DNA of 64,000 nt from Flexibacter flexilis DSM 6793 (GCF_900112255.1 NZ_FOLE01000003.1:248001-312000), one strand, 5' to 3'. Positions 36,174 through 46,871 are shown, counted from the stretch's first letter. Program-made: numbers and translations. The notes: generated from the sequence alone by a model not told the origin.

Positions 36174-39071
36174 ATGAAACTCAACATTCACAATCGAGAA
36201 AAATTTGTGCAGAGGCACATCGGGGCAGAACCCGAAAAAATCCAACAAATGTTAGCCACCATTGGCGCGGCTTCGGTAGATGAGCTTATTTCGCAAACCG
36301 TTCCTGCCAACATTAGGTTGCCCAAAGCTCTCAACTTACCCGCCCCACAGAGCGAGTTTGAGTTTCTGAAAAATTTTAAGGCCATTACCTCCCAAAATCA
36401 AATTTTCAAATCCTACATCGGAATGGGCTACTACGGTACGATTGTGCCGCCTGTTATTCTTCGGAATATTTTGGAAAATCCAGGTTGGTACACGGCTTAC
36501 ACGCCGTATCAGGCCGAAATCGCACAAGGTCGCCTCGAAGCCCTTCTCAACTACCAAACCGCTGTCATTGACCTTACGGGAATGGAAATCGCAAACGCTT
36601 CGCTTCTGGATGAAGCCACCGCCGCCGCCGAAGCCATGACCATGCTCCACAGCCTTCGTAAACCTTCCAAAAAAACTGCTGATACTTTCTTTGTTTCAGA
36701 ACTTTGCCTTCCTCAAACCATAGACGTACTGCTCACTCGTGCCACGCCTCTGGGAATCAAACTAAAAGTTGGCAATCACCTTACCCAAGACCTTACAGAT
36801 GCTACACTTTTCGGCGTAATGCTTCAGTATCCAGCCGCCGACGGTCAGGTATTTGATTATACAGATTTTATTGCTGCTGCCCACGAACAAGATTTGTTTG
36901 TGGCTGTTGCTGCCGATTTGCTTTCGCTTACTTTGCTCAAATCACCAGGCGAAATGAACGCCGACGTGGTGGTGGGCAGTTCGCAACGTTTTGGCGTGCC
37001 AATGGGCTTTGGTGGCCCACACGCGGCATTTTTTGCTACGCGCGACGAGTTCAAACGCAATATTCCAGGCCGTATCATTGGTATTTCGATAGATGCCGAA
37101 GGCAACAAGGCGTACCGTATGGCTTTGCAAACGCGTGAACAACATATTCGCCGCGAAAAAGCTACTTCTAACATTTGTACGGCGCAAGTATTGTTGTCGG
37201 TAATGGCAGGTAGTTATGCGGTTTATCATGGTGCTAAAGGCCTAAAAGCCATTGCCGAACGCATACACGGACTTACGCAAGTGTTGGCGCAAGGTCTTGC
37301 CAAATTGGGTTACAAACAAGAAAATGGCGTAGCTTTCGATACGCTAAAAGTAGCCGTAACGCGTCAAGATACCATTAAAACATTGGCAGAAGCTGCCGAA
37401 ATTAATTTGCGTTATTTCCAAGAAAGCGCACACGTAGGCATTTCTTTGGACGAAACGACAAGCCTCGAAGAAGTAAAAGCTTTGTTGGCGGTTTTTGCTA
37501 AAGCTGCCGAACGTGCCGTTAATTTTTCGGTAGAAGAATTGGCCGAAAATGTGGAATTGGCTATTCCTGCAGCTTTGGTGCGTGAGTCGGCTTACCTGAC
37601 ACACCCCGTTTTCAATAGCTACCATACCGAACACGAGATGTTGCGCTATATCAAACATCTGGAAAACAAAGATTTATCAATGGTTCATTCCATGATTTCT
37701 TTGGGTTCGTGTACCATGAAGCTCAACGCTACTACAGAAATGATTCCTGTTACTTGGGCTGAAATCGGTAATATTCACCCGTTCGCGCCAACGTCTCAGA
37801 CCAAAGGTTTCCAACAAATCGTTACGAATTTGGAAAAATGGTTGTCGGAAATTACAGGTTTTGCGGGCGTTTCGGTGCAACCTAATTCAGGCGCACAAGG
37901 CGAATACGCTGGCTTGATGGTAATCCGCGCGTATCACGAAAGTAGGGGAGATGCGCACCGCAATGTTTCGCTTATTCCTTCTTCTGCACACGGCACAAAC
38001 CCAGCTTCGGCGGTAATGGCAGGCATGAAAGTAGTGGTAGTAAAATGCGACGAAAAAGGCAATATTGATGTGGCCGATTTGAAAGCGAAAGCCGAACAAT
38101 ACAGCCAAAATCTTTCTTGCTTAATGGTTACTTATCCATCTACGCACGGCGTTTTTGAGGAAAGTATCCGCGAAATTTGTGAGACAATTCACCAACACGG
38201 CGGCCAAGTGTATATGGACGGCGCAAACATGAACGCGCAAGTTGGCCTTACAAGTCCAGGCTTTATTGGTGCGGACGTTTGCCACTTGAATTTACACAAA
38301 ACCTTCTGTATTCCGCACGGTGGCGGTGGTCCGGGTGTTGGCCCAATTGGTGTAGCAGCGCATTTAGTACCGTTTTTGCCAAGCCACGCCGTTGTAAAAA
38401 CAGGCGGAGACAATGGCATTCATGCGGTTTCGGCTGCACCTTATGGCAGTGCCAGCATTTTGGTAATTTCGTATGCGTACATCGCCATGATGGGCACGGA
38501 AGGACTTACTAATTCTACGCGTCATGCCATTCTGAATGCGAACTATATCAAAGCACGTTTGGAACAACATTATCCGATTTTGTACACGGGCAGCAATGGC
38601 CGTTGTGCGCACGAAATGATTGTGGATTTCCGCCAGTTCAAACATACATTGGGCGTAGAGGTGGAAGATGTGGCCAAACGCCTAATGGATTATGGCTATC
38701 ATGCGCCTACCGTATCGTTCCCTGTGGCGGGTACGCTTATGATTGAGCCAACCGAAAGCGAAAGCAAGGAAGAATTAGATCGTTTCTGCGATGCCCTTAT
38801 TTCGATTCGTCAGGAAATACAAGAAATCGAAGACGGCGCAGCCGACAAGCAAAACAACGTGTTGAAAAACGCGCCGCATACGGCTTCTTCGGTGTTGTCG
38901 GAGCAATGGAACAGACCATACAGCCGCGAAAAGGCCGTTTATCCGTTGCCTTACGTGCGTGCCTCTAAGTTCTGGCCAAGCGTTAGCCGCATTGATAGTG
39001 CTTACGGCGACCGCAATTTGGTTTGTGCTTGTGTGCCTACGGAAGAATACGAACAAGCTGCAAACGTTTAA
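36174..39071 (+). CDS. gcvP: Glycine dehydrogenase (decarboxylating), P-protein of the glycine cleavage system
   Basis: Decarboxylates glycine on PLP and passes the aminomethyl group to lipoyl-H protein. 965 residues, the fused single-chain form. N-terminal [17 protein letters not shown] and [17 protein letters not shown] are typical; the PLP lysine lies in [22 protein letters not shown] in the C-terminal half. gcvT and gcvH are not adjacent, as is common in Bacteroidota. Monocistronic with its own promoter and terminator. Confidence 0.97.
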   Translation: MKLNIHNREKFVQRHIGAEPEKIQQMLATIGAASVDELISQTVPANIRLPKALNLPAPQSEFEFLKNFKAITSQNQIFKSYIGMGYYGTIVPPVILRNILENPGWYTAYTPYQAEIAQGRLEALLNYQTAVIDLTGMEIANASLLDEATAAAEAMTMLHSLRKPSKKTADTFFVSELCLPQTIDVLLTRATPLGIKLKVGNHLTQDLTDATLFGVMLQYPAADGQVFDYTDFIAAAHEQDLFVAVAADLLSLTLLKSPGEMNADVVVGSSQRFGVPMGFGGPHAAFFATRDEFKRNIPGRIIGISIDAEGNKAYRMALQTREQHIRREKATSNICTAQVLLSVMAGSYAVYHGAKGLKAIAERIHGLTQVLAQGLAKLGYKQENGVAFDTLKVAVTRQDTIKTLAEAAEINLRYFQESAHVGISLDETTSLEEVKALLAVFAKAAERAVNFSVEELAENVELAIPAALVRESAYLTHPVFNSYHTEHEMLRYIKHLENKDLSMVHSMISLGSCTMKLNATTEMIPVTWAEIGNIHPFAPTSQTKGFQQIVTNLEKWLSEITGFAGVSVQPNSGAQGEYAGLMVIRAYHESRGDAHRNVSLIPSSAHGTNPASAVMAGMKVVVVKCDEKGNIDVADLKAKAEQYSQNLSCLMVTYPSTHGVFEESIREICETIHQHGGQVYMDGANMNAQVGLTSPGFIGADVCHLNLHKTFCIPHGGGGPGVGPIGVAAHLVPFLPSHAVVKTGGDNGIHAVSAAPYGSASILVISYAYIAMMGTEGLTNSTRHAILNANYIKARLEQHYPILYTGSNGRCAHEMIVDFRQFKHTLGVEVEDVAKRLMDYGYHAPTVSFPVAGTLMIEPTESESKEELDRFCDALISIRQEIQEIEDGAADKQNNVLKNAPHTASSVLSEQWNRPYSREKAVYPLPYVRASKFWPSVSRIDSAYGDRNLVCACVPTEEYEQAANV

Positions 39072-39092
39072 GTTTTCTTTGATTAAACAAAA

Positions 39093-39133
39093 GCGAAGGC
39101 TGCTCTACTAATGTGGGGCAGTCTTTTCTTTTA
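39093..39133 (+). terminator. Intrinsic terminator of gcvP
   Basis: AAGGCTGC and GCAGTCTT form a stem with one wobble around a loop of about ten bases, followed by TTCTTTT. Confidence 0.75.
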
Positions 39134-39223
39134 ATGACGTATTGGGTATTTCACTCCCTAAAATTCAATGGCCATTCAATATTTGTTTGCAGTGTTTTCG
39201 CATGTGTGGTCTTCTTGTCATCT

Positions 39224-39247
39224 GTACATTTTTTGTAAAAAATGTAC
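39224..39247. repeat. AT-rich perfect palindrome
   Basis: GTACATTTTTT (39224-39234) and AAAAAATGTAC (39237-39247) are exact inverses around GT. It lies 8 bp past the stop of the GNAT gene and may act as its terminator hairpin. Confidence 0.5.
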
Positions 39248-39255
39248 GGTAATTC

Positions 39256-40086
39256 TTATAATGACAACATCATCTCGTATTGCGCAATAAAGCGTTTCAG
39301 ACCAATGCCAGACAAAAATTGGTCTGTTGTGCGGTCGGCTTTATCGGCATTAATCATGGCCGTTTGCTTGTTGATTTGCTTGGCCAAATGGCTAAACAAA
39401 TACGTGGCCGCGCCTTTGTGCCGATGCGCTGGGTGCGTGGCAAACTGCTGTATTCGGTTGCTTTGTTGGTTATAAATCAGATACGAAATGAGACTTCCTT
39501 CTGGCGTGCACAAAGCCCATATTTGTATATTTTCTTGCTGATTTCCGATGGTTTGAATGCTGTTTTGCCACGTGGGCGGCCAATCCCAAAAAGTTTGGGC
39601 AAGCGGCCAGTCCAGTGCATCAAGTCGCTGAAGTTGCCACGCAATCGGCTGGTATTTCGGCTGAATCATGCCCTTGTAGCTTTGCAAAACGCGCACCGTT
39701 TCAAAACCAATTTTTTGGTATGCCCGAATCGCTTTTTCGTTGGCTTCTATCACTTCCAACTGCACCGACTCAAAATGATTGGCTTTTAGTTTAGGTAAAA
39801 TAAAATCATACAATTGCCTCGTAATCTGCTGTTTGCGATGGCTCGGCACAACGCCTGTGCCTGCGTTGTAAACAGCCGTTTTATTCGTGCCGTGCAACAC
39901 AAAACCGACAAGCTGGCCGCCGTCGAAAGCTCCTACCGACCAAGACAAGTCTATATTTTCCGCATGGATTTTGGCAGCAAGCACAGGCTCGGTCAAGTGC
40001 ATGGGAATCAGATAATCCGAAAAAGCCAAATTAAAAGCCTGCGTCAGTTCGGGCAGACTGATATTTTCTAAGGTGTTGATTTCCAT
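39256..40086 (-). CDS. GNAT-family N-acetyltransferase
   Basis: 276 residues. The acetyl-CoA loop is seen in AGTGVVPSHRKQQITRQLYD (about 75-95), followed by EVIEANEKAIRAYQKIGFE, the canonical motif B. A second, weaker GNAT-like half (about 150-276, including FATHPAHRHKGAATYLFSHL) suggests a tandem-domain enzyme. Target unknown. Stop lies close to an AT-rich palindrome; upstream, the SIMPL gene ends 18 bp before it, so the two are probably cotranscribed. Confidence 0.88.
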   Translation of the reverse strand: MEINTLENISLPELTQAFNLAFSDYLIPMHLTEPVLAAKIHAENIDLSWSVGAFDGGQLVGFVLHGTNKTAVYNAGTGVVPSHRKQQITRQLYDFILPKLKANHFESVQLEVIEANEKAIRAYQKIGFETVRVLQSYKGMIQPKYQPIAWQLQRLDALDWPLAQTFWDWPPTWQNSIQTIGNQQENIQIWALCTPEGSLISYLIYNQQSNRIQQFATHPAHRHKGAATYLFSHLAKQINKQTAMINADKADRTTDQFLSGIGLKRFIAQYEMMLSL

Positions 40087-40104
40087 TTTATTAAATTAAA
40101 CTCC

Positions 40105-40998
40105 TTACTTTTTGCGTTCCAAGCGGTACATTTGTCTGAGCAGCAAGATGTATTGTATGCCTACTTCGGGGCTGTCGGCATTGATTACTTTATCAAAACC
40201 GCTGCGGTCGATACCTTCATAATAAAAGGTTTTGCTTTTGCGTGCGATTTGCTTGGCGTAGTTGCTATTTTGGCTATAATCCTGAAAATCACCACTTTCA
40301 AAAGCGGTATATTCCTTGTATTGTTGGTTGGGATACACATAAGTAAACCGTTCGGAAAGACTCGGATTGCCCACAGGCTTAATGGCAAATAATTTCTGGT
40401 AATTTTCCACACGCTTTGCCGTGATTTTGAGGGCTTCGGCCAACAAATTTTGATGAATTTCTTCGGTGTTATCGTTGATGTAATCCACTTTGATAATGTC
40501 ATAAATCCCGAACTCCGCCGCAAATTCAATGATTTTGTCTATGTCCGCAAACTTGCTGGTAGTTACGATTACGTTCTTTTTTAGCTCAAAACCTTTTTCG
40601 ATTTGGGTCGCTTTTCTTTCAGAAACCACATAATCATAAATCTTATTTTGCGCGATAAAATCCACGAAAACAGCTTCTTTTTTTAGCCCAATGCCTTTTA
40701 ATTTTTGCAAAAAGCCGTTGATGCGTTCTGAGATTTTCGCGTTACATTCTTTGGGCGTAACGGCCTCCTGATTCAGCCCCAACGTGAGTACATATTTATC
40801 GGCTGTTTTCTGTAACAATATTTTTACGTTCATGGCCAGCGTCGAATCTGTGACCACATAGCCATACAAATCGTCTCCCGCCAACACGTCGTCGGTGCGA
40901 TGATTGCGCCCAAACGACTGATTCCCGCTAATTTGTGCCCAAGCCGAACCGCTGCCCAGTAGCAGACCAGCCGCCAGTATCCAATGTATTTTTTTCAT
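40105..40998 (-). CDS. SIMPL-domain (DUF541-like) exported protein
   Basis: 297 residues from the ATG at 40998, which begins a clear signal peptide (MKKIHWILAAGLLLGSGSAWAQ). A longer open frame from 41091 is rejected because it would start upstream of the phaC terminator (41022-41053). The body has the SIMPL pattern of a conserved beta-rich repeat (YDYVVSERKATQIEKGF, later ALKITAKRVENYQKLF). SIMPL proteins are periplasmic or outer-membrane-associated and of uncertain function. No C-terminal sorting domain. Confidence 0.7.
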   Translation of the reverse strand: MKKIHWILAAGLLLGSGSAWAQISGNQSFGRNHRTDDVLAGDDLYGYVVTDSTLAMNVKILLQKTADKYVLTLGLNQEAVTPKECNAKISERINGFLQKLKGIGLKKEAVFVDFIAQNKIYDYVVSERKATQIEKGFELKKNVIVTTSKFADIDKIIEFAAEFGIYDIIKVDYINDNTEEIHQNLLAEALKITAKRVENYQKLFAIKPVGNPSLSERFTYVYPNQQYKEYTAFESGDFQDYSQNSNYAKQIARKSKTFYYEGIDRSGFDKVINADSPEVGIQYILLLRQMYRLERKK

Positions 40999-41021
40999 TT
41001 TCGTAAAAGCAATGTGATTGT

Positions 41022-41053
41022 ACAAAAACGGGCTTACATTGCTGCAAGCCCGT
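41022..41053 (-). terminator. Intrinsic terminator of phaC
   Basis: ACGGGCTT (41028-41035) and AAGCCCGT (41046-41053) pair; on the minus strand the stem runs into TTTTTG. Confidence 0.85.
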
Positions 41054-41069
41054 CGGTTTATCTGTCCAA

Positions 41070-42122
41070 TTAGTCTCTTTCTTTGAGCCATTTGGTAATG
41101 GTTGGCGCGAGTTCTTTTTGCGAACGATTTCCCACAAAAACCCCAATATGTCCACCAGGGAACTCGTACATGGTTTTGTCCGTTGAGCTTACCAAATCGT
41201 TGAGCGGCTTAGAAGCCGTCGGCGGAACAAGATGGTCTTCGGCTGCAAAAATATTTAGCAAAGGCATATTGATATTTTTCAAATTCACTTTTTTGCCAAC
41301 CACCAACTCGCCGCGCATGAGCTTATTTTGTTGGTATAAGTCCTTGAGGAACTGACGATAACATTCGCCTGCTTGGTCGGGGCTGTCGGCTACCCATTTT
41401 TCCATACGCAAAAAATTCAGGAGCTTGTCTTTGTCCTGAAGCATATCTACCAAGCCGTTCATTTTGCGAACTTTGCTCATTGGTTTGAGCATATCAAATC
41501 CGAAATTCAAGAAATCACCTGGCACAACACCGCCATAACCGTCCACGATAGCATCCACATCCAGCCCACGCGACCAACGGAACAACAAGCCTTCTTCAAT
41601 GGAGAAGTCCACAGGCGTAACCATGGTAATCAAATTTTTGATTTTTTCGGGATAATGCGAAGCAAAAATCGTACTGAATGTTCCGCCCTGACACACACCC
41701 AACAAATTGATTTTGTCGTGGCCTGTGGTTTTGCGTACATAATCCGCACAATCGAGCATGAACCCGTTAATATAGTCGTCCATGGTGTTGTAGCGGTCGG
41801 CACGCGTAGCATAACCCCAGTCAATCAGGTACACGTCCACACCCGAAGCCACCAAATTGCGGATAAGACTGCGGTCAGGTTGCAAGTCCATCATGTCGGC
41901 GCGATTCACCAACGCATAAGCAATCAACAAAGGCGTTTTGAGCGTTACTTTTTCGCTTTTGTAGCGATAGAGCTTTATTTTGCCCGACTGCCAAACCACC
42001 TCGCGCGGCGCAGTAGCTACATCAACTTCATCAATTTGGGCTAAATTTTCATAGCCTCTTACCACTTTACTGGCACTGTCTGCAACTTCTTGCAACAGAT
42101 TAGAAATAGGCTCGGTTGTCAT
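41070..42122 (-). CDS. phaC: Class III poly(3-hydroxyalkanoate) synthase, PhaC subunit
   Basis: Polymerises hydroxyacyl-CoA into PHA granules. 350 residues, the short PhaC of the class III/IV type. Alpha/beta-hydrolase fold with the lipase-like box GVCQGG (nucleophile C144), D296 in AAEDHLVP and H325 in GGHIGVF forming the catalytic triad. Class III enzymes need a PhaE partner and class IV a PhaR partner; neither is seen next to it, nor are phaA or phaB. It is monocistronic with its own terminator. Confidence 0.9.
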   Translation of the reverse strand: MTTEPISNLLQEVADSASKVVRGYENLAQIDEVDVATAPREVVWQSGKIKLYRYKSEKVTLKTPLLIAYALVNRADMMDLQPDRSLIRNLVASGVDVYLIDWGYATRADRYNTMDDYINGFMLDCADYVRKTTGHDKINLLGVCQGGTFSTIFASHYPEKIKNLITMVTPVDFSIEEGLLFRWSRGLDVDAIVDGYGGVVPGDFLNFGFDMLKPMSKVRKMNGLVDMLQDKDKLLNFLRMEKWVADSPDQAGECYRQFLKDLYQQNKLMRGELVVGKKVNLKNINMPLLNIFAAEDHLVPPTASKPLNDLVSSTDKTMYEFPGGHIGVFVGNRSQKELAPTITKWLKERD

Positions 42123-42370
42123 CGGAGAAATGTTTTTGGGGTTGGATAATTCAATAGGACATACGGCAAAGTTTTTATGGTTTCCTTGCCTACATCACAA
42201 ATATACCTTCCCTTATTATAATTCCAAGCCCCAACCAAGTTTTATTTATGCACGAATAAATTATCTTTAATCTATAACTTTTATCACAAAAAACACTTAC
42301 AAAAGTCAATTAAAATACTGCTAAATCCTTTCCGAACTGGATTATTATCGGTAAGTTTGTCTCTATTGTC

Positions 42371-42378
42371 TATTTTTG
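42371..42378 (+). promoter_or_regulatory. Possible -7 box of maf
   Basis: TATTTTTG fits TAnnTTTG, 31 bp before the start. The -33 element is not clear. The rest of the 287-bp phaC-maf interval shows nothing else. Confidence 0.35.
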
Positions 42379-42409
42379 CAGCGCACTTACCAAAATCATA
42401 AAAATATAC

Positions 42410-42976
42410 ATGAAACTCATCTTAGCTTCTGGCTCACCACGTCGCAAACAATTGTTACAAGAATTGGGCTACTCGTTTTCTGTCCAAACCAAAGACGTAG
42501 CCGAAGATTTTCCCGCTTCGCTGCCAGCCGCCGAAGTCCCCGTATTTTTGGCTTACAAAAAAGCAAAGGCTTTTGCCTCCGAAGAACTTGCAGATAAAGT
42601 AGTTCTGACCGCCGATACCGTCGTAATCTTGGACGGAAAAGTGCTTAACAAACCAGAATCTGAAGCGCAAGCCTTCGAGATGCTCTCGGCACTTTCGGGG
42701 CGTGTGCATGAGGTCGTTACGGGTGTGTGTGTGCGTACCGAACATTCCGTACATACTTTTTCAGACCAAACCAACGTATATTTCAAACCATTGAGCGAAG
42801 AAGAAATCATTTTTTATATTCGCCAGTACAAACCCTTCGACAAGGCAGGAGCTTACGGCGCACAAGAATGGCTTGGCATGATTGCTGTAGAGCGTATCGA
42901 AGGTTCTTATTTTAATGTTATGGGCTTGCCTGTGCATAAAGTGTATGAAGCATTGCGCAGTTTTCATTTGGAGTAA
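42410..42976 (+). CDS. maf: Maf-family nucleoside triphosphate pyrophosphatase
   Basis: House-cleaning enzyme that hydrolyses dTTP/UTP or modified nucleotides to monophosphates. 188 residues with the family motifs LASGSPRRKQLL (residues 3-14), VFLAYKKAKAF, LTADTVVILDGKVLNKP (catalytic Asp) and GAYGAQEWLGMIAVERIEGSYFNVMGLP. Length and motifs are normal. The next gene starts 24 bp downstream on the same strand. Confidence 0.95.
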   Translation: MKLILASGSPRRKQLLQELGYSFSVQTKDVAEDFPASLPAAEVPVFLAYKKAKAFASEELADKVVLTADTVVILDGKVLNKPESEAQAFEMLSALSGRVHEVVTGVCVRTEHSVHTFSDQTNVYFKPLSEEEIIFYIRQYKPFDKAGAYGAQEWLGMIAVERIEGSYFNVMGLPVHKVYEALRSFHLE

Positions 42977-43000
42977 AGTGTTACTTTTTCTTTTTTAGTT

Positions 43001-43927
43001 ATGGTAAAGAAAATATTTTTATTTGTATTGATAATCTGTGGGTTACAAGTGGTTTATGCCCAAAAAAAACCAATCAAACAGCCCAAAAAGGTTTTGGAAA
43101 CTGTCTATATTCGGGATAATTTTTATGCCGACGAAATAGAAATAAGTGTAGAAGATTGGGTTTATTTTATTGGCTACAAATTGCACGTAGAAGGTGGCGA
43201 TTCTGCTCGTAAAATGCTTCCAGATTTGCGGCTACTTGCCCCACAAGCCTACCAATTGCTCAACATTGTGCGCGACCTTTGCCAGCGCGAGCCAGGCGAT
43301 GCTGTCATGTTGGCCACCAATAATTTAGGCGAAATATTACAGCCACTTACTTTTGTGGAACAAGTAAACAAAAGCAAAGAGTCTTTACTTCCTGCTACTG
43401 AATTTCCGATTACGGGCATTAGCTACGAGCAAGCGAAGGCATTTTGTGCGTGGCGTACCAACCAAATTACTGAATTGTTGAATAGTGGGAGCAAAAAAGC
43501 TAAGAAATTAGGTTTACAAAAAGCGATTTTCAGATTGCCGACTCCCGCCGAAGCAGATTCGCTGCTTGCCTTGTGCCAAGACCCCAACCAAGACGGTCAA
43601 GTCGATTCTGTTTTTATCAAAACAGGTTGCCGCCTCTGGAATTATAGCCGTAGCATTGGTTGCCCCGATGATGGCCTGAAAGTTCAGACCTACGGAAAGC
43701 AAGCCATGATGCGCTACCGAACCTACGACCCCATTCCGCAAGGTTTTTTTGACGTGTTGGGGAATGTGGCCGAACTGACTAATCAAAAATATATCTGTAA
43801 AGGTGGCAGCTTTCGGCAACCCGCTCAAGACGGACTCAGTGGCGCATATATTCGCTATTCTCAGCCCGAACAATGGATAGGGTTTCGGTGTTTTGCCGAA
43901 TATGTTTTTACACCCAAAGAAAAATAA
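43001..43927 (+). CDS. Exported SUMF1/FGE-like domain protein
   Basis: 308 residues with a signal peptide (about 1-20). The fold of formylglycine-generating enzymes is seen in FPITGISYEQAKAFCAWRTNQ, FRLPTPAEADS, GFFDVLGNVAELT and KGGSF...WIGFRCFAE. The copper-binding Cys pair of true FGE is not apparent, so an enzyme role is doubtful. In Bacteroidota such domains also occur in the gliding/T9SS lipoproteins GldJ/GldK, but this one lacks a lipobox. Follows maf in the same direction and ends before a terminator. Confidence 0.82.
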   Translation: MVKKIFLFVLIICGLQVVYAQKKPIKQPKKVLETVYIRDNFYADEIEISVEDWVYFIGYKLHVEGGDSARKMLPDLRLLAPQAYQLLNIVRDLCQREPGDAVMLATNNLGEILQPLTFVEQVNKSKESLLPATEFPITGISYEQAKAFCAWRTNQITELLNSGSKKAKKLGLQKAIFRLPTPAEADSLLALCQDPNQDGQVDSVFIKTGCRLWNYSRSIGCPDDGLKVQTYGKQAMMRYRTYDPIPQGFFDVLGNVAELTNQKYICKGGSFRQPAQDGLSGAYIRYSQPEQWIGFRCFAEYVFTPKEK

Positions 43928-44064
43928 AGAATGTTGTTCGTCCGCGATATTTTAAAGGATTTTCTTTTTAATATTTTGATAGTCAGTGGATAGTCGATGC
44001 TTACAGGGTGCGCATGGCGTATCATCGAAAAAATATAGCGAGGGAAAATAATTTTTTGATACCG

Positions 44065-44093
44065 AAAAGCGGCTTGTAAAGGCCGCTTTTTTT
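44065..44093 (+). terminator. Intrinsic terminator after the FGE-like gene
   Basis: AAAAGCGGC and GCCGCTTTT pair around a short loop, followed by TTTTT. Confidence 0.85.
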
Positions 44094-44199
44094 ATGCGTT
44101 AGCTTGAATGAAAAAATAAAGGTTGGTAACAAAATTATATTTACTGGCGTTAAACTTATACGTTACGAACGCATCTTACTACCAAAAATTTTCGGAGCT

Positions 44200-45588
44200 A
44201 TGAAACAAGAAGTATTATGGTCTTTGCGCTTGGGATTTTCGCGCAAGCAGGCCGAGCAAATCAAGACATTAGGCATAGAAACATTCTTGGAAAAATCTTT
44301 TGCGGCTGACTGGCAGGTGCAAGAACCTGCGTGTTTTGAGGGCGTAGCCAAAACGCAAGAAGAATTAAAGAAAGAGGTTTTAGCCGCGAAAGAGGCCGCC
44401 AAAGAAGGAAAAAAATTGATTCGGAAAGAATATAAAAAAGTAGAATTGGAGTTTAAGGCATGGTGGCTACAGCGCATGAGTGAAGCGGAATTTCCGTTGC
44501 ATGAGAAAATGAATTTATTTTGGCATAATCATTTTGTTTCTACATTTAAATCCGTCAAATTTCCTTATTGGATTTATCAACAATATCTTATCATTAATCA
44601 ACATTCTTTAGGTAATTTTAAAGAAATGACTAAAGCAATGATGTATTCAAATGCTATGCTAAAATATTTGAGTAATAACAAAAATAAGAATGGGAAAATA
44701 AATGAAAATTTGGGTAGAGAATTGCTTGAATTATTCACATTAGGCGAGGGACATTATACAGAATCTGACATTAAAAATACAGCTTTATCATTAGCTGGAC
44801 TTACAACAAGCAATCAAAAAGGAGAATACAAGTCAAAACAAAAAAATAATGACATTAAAAGTGTATTTTGGAAAAAAGGTAATTTTATTATTGATGATGT
44901 AATTGATATTATTTTTGAGCAAAAAAATGTTCAATATTTTGTTACAGAAAAAATATTAAAATGGTTTGTATATGACAACCAAAGCAAAGATTTAGTAAAA
45001 AAATATGGTGATAAATTCCGAGAATATAATTTTGAAATAAAACCATTTTTAGCATTTATTTTCAAAAATGAATATACTAAAAATACAGCAGGAAGCCAAA
45101 TAAAAAGTCCATTGATTTATGCTTTTCAGGTTTGTAATGAGCTAAATATTAATAATATTTCTTATGTGAATTTAGCTTCTTTTATTAAGAATCAAGGCAT
45201 GGATTTGTTTGACCAACCTAGTGTAAAAGGCTGGGAAGGAGGTAAAACATGGCTAAGTACACAAATTTATTTGTCCCGCAATCAACTGGCCAATATACTT
45301 ACTTCTCAGAGTGCTGCCAGCCAACAACAACTAATCAATTCACTGCGCAAGGCAGACCCAGAAGCAACTCCTTATCAGCCGCATATTCAATTTGATACGC
45401 AGCATAAAGCAAAAGAAATCATTAAAGAAATGGCTGATAATCTGATATTTGAGTGTGACGATGCGCTTAAAAATGACATGAGTAACATACTCAAATACGA
45501 TTTCAATCCGAAGGACGAAAACGCCGAAGCAAGTGTATTTCGTTTGTTTAATTTTTTGATAAAAACACCTGAATTTCAACTGATTTAG
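44200..45588 (+). CDS. DUF1800 family protein
   Basis: 462 residues from the ATG at 44200; the frame is open to 44104 but that start lies 10 bp after a terminator, leaving no room for a promoter. Motifs of DUF1800: NLFWHNHFVS, NENLGRELLELFTLGEGHYTESDI and WEGGKTWLST. Function is not known, but it is nearly always paired with a DUF1501 protein, as here (4 bp gap). Relatives are found in heterotroph envelopes. The middle of the gene (about 44550-45200) is markedly AT-rich. No obvious signal peptide. Confidence 0.85.
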   Translation: MKQEVLWSLRLGFSRKQAEQIKTLGIETFLEKSFAADWQVQEPACFEGVAKTQEELKKEVLAAKEAAKEGKKLIRKEYKKVELEFKAWWLQRMSEAEFPLHEKMNLFWHNHFVSTFKSVKFPYWIYQQYLIINQHSLGNFKEMTKAMMYSNAMLKYLSNNKNKNGKINENLGRELLELFTLGEGHYTESDIKNTALSLAGLTTSNQKGEYKSKQKNNDIKSVFWKKGNFIIDDVIDIIFEQKNVQYFVTEKILKWFVYDNQSKDLVKKYGDKFREYNFEIKPFLAFIFKNEYTKNTAGSQIKSPLIYAFQVCNELNINNISYVNLASFIKNQGMDLFDQPSVKGWEGGKTWLSTQIYLSRNQLANILTSQSAASQQQLINSLRKADPEATPYQPHIQFDTQHKAKEIIKEMADNLIFECDDALKNDMSNILKYDFNPKDENAEASVFRLFNFLIKTPEFQLI

Positions 45589-45592
45589 AGCG

Positions 45593-46774
45593 ATGGAAAG
45601 ACGTAAATTTTTGCAAATGGCCACCACTTATACGGGTGGATTGCTATTACTACCAGATTTTTTGTCGGCAGCAGGTAATTTGTCTTCCGAAAATATGGAT
45701 TTGGCTAATGACAATATTGTTGTTTTCGTGCAACTTACAGGCGGAAATGATGGCCTTAATACATTTGTTCCTTACGAAAATAGTTTGTATTATGATTACA
45801 GACCAAATATCGGAATTTCAGCAGACCAACTAATCAATAAAAGTAATGGTTTAGGCTGGAATCCTGCGTTGGAAGGGCTGGCACAAATTACGCAAAATGG
45901 CCATTTTAGTTTAATACAAAATGTGGGTTATCCGAACCCTAATCGCTCGCATTTTAGAAGCATGGAAATTTGGCAAACGGCCTCCGATGCCAAACAAAAT
46001 TTATCGCGTGGTTGGTTGGGTAGATTTCTGGAAATACACGACCATGACAACCCAATTTCTGCGATTAATGTTGCTTCTACCGACAATTTGGCTCTGGCTT
46101 CTGATGCCGTAAATTCAATTACCATAAAAGACCCAAGAGTTCTTGCAAAAAATAAAATTGCTGCATCTAATTTAGTGCTTTCAGAGAATCCACAGTTAGA
46201 TTTTGCAAGAAAAATAGCGTATTCGTCCACACACGGAATGGCCGAAATTCAAGCGGCATTAAATAAAAGTAAAAATACATTATTTCATTACGAAAATAAT
46301 TATATTTCTAAGAATTTGAAGTGGATTTCGCGCATGATAAAAGGCGGTTTGGCTGCGAAAGTTTATTATACTTCTTTGGGAGGTTTTGACACGCACGAAA
46401 ATCAAAGAGAAGTACATCAAAGAGTATTAAAAGGAGTAAATGATGGCATTTTTTCTTTTTATTCTGACCTGAAAAATGCTAATCTTTTAGACCGTGTAAC
46501 TATCGTCGTATTTTCGGAATTTGGGCGAAGGGTAAAAGACAACGGCTCTGGCACAGACCACGGCACAGCCGCGCCGCTGATGGTTATTGGCGGAAAGAAT
46601 CAAGGAAAAATCATCGGCAAAAATCCTGATTTAGCTAATTTGGATAGCGGTGGCGACTTGATTTATGACATAGATTTCAGGTCGGTGTATGCCAGTATTT
46701 TGGAAGATAAATTTGGTTTTGATGCGCGAAAAATTGGTATCAAACAGCCCAAGTTATCAGGGCTTTTTGTCTGA
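45593..46774 (+). CDS. DUF1501 family protein
   Basis: 393 residues with a Tat-like N terminus (MERRKFLQMATTY then a hydrophobic stretch). Family motifs: VVFVQLTGGNDGLNTFVPYEN, RSHFRSMEIWQTA, LGGFDTHENQ and VVFSEFGRRVKDNGSGTDHGTAAP. The last is alkaline-phosphatase/sulfatase-like, and many relatives are annotated as putative sulfatases, though activity is unproven. Cotranscribed with the DUF1800 gene and presumably works with it outside the inner membrane. Confidence 0.88.
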   Translation: MERRKFLQMATTYTGGLLLLPDFLSAAGNLSSENMDLANDNIVVFVQLTGGNDGLNTFVPYENSLYYDYRPNIGISADQLINKSNGLGWNPALEGLAQITQNGHFSLIQNVGYPNPNRSHFRSMEIWQTASDAKQNLSRGWLGRFLEIHDHDNPISAINVASTDNLALASDAVNSITIKDPRVLAKNKIAASNLVLSENPQLDFARKIAYSSTHGMAEIQAALNKSKNTLFHYENNYISKNLKWISRMIKGGLAAKVYYTSLGGFDTHENQREVHQRVLKGVNDGIFSFYSDLKNANLLDRVTIVVFSEFGRRVKDNGSGTDHGTAAPLMVIGGKNQGKIIGKNPDLANLDSGGDLIYDIDFRSVYASILEDKFGFDARKIGIKQPKLSGLFV

Positions 46775-46871
46775 AATTCATTGTTTTCTAATTCTTCTTA
46801 CAAAAATAATGAGGCAAGAGTTAAACCTTTTGCCTTTTTTTATATCAATAGACAAACAAAAACTGGAAGAT

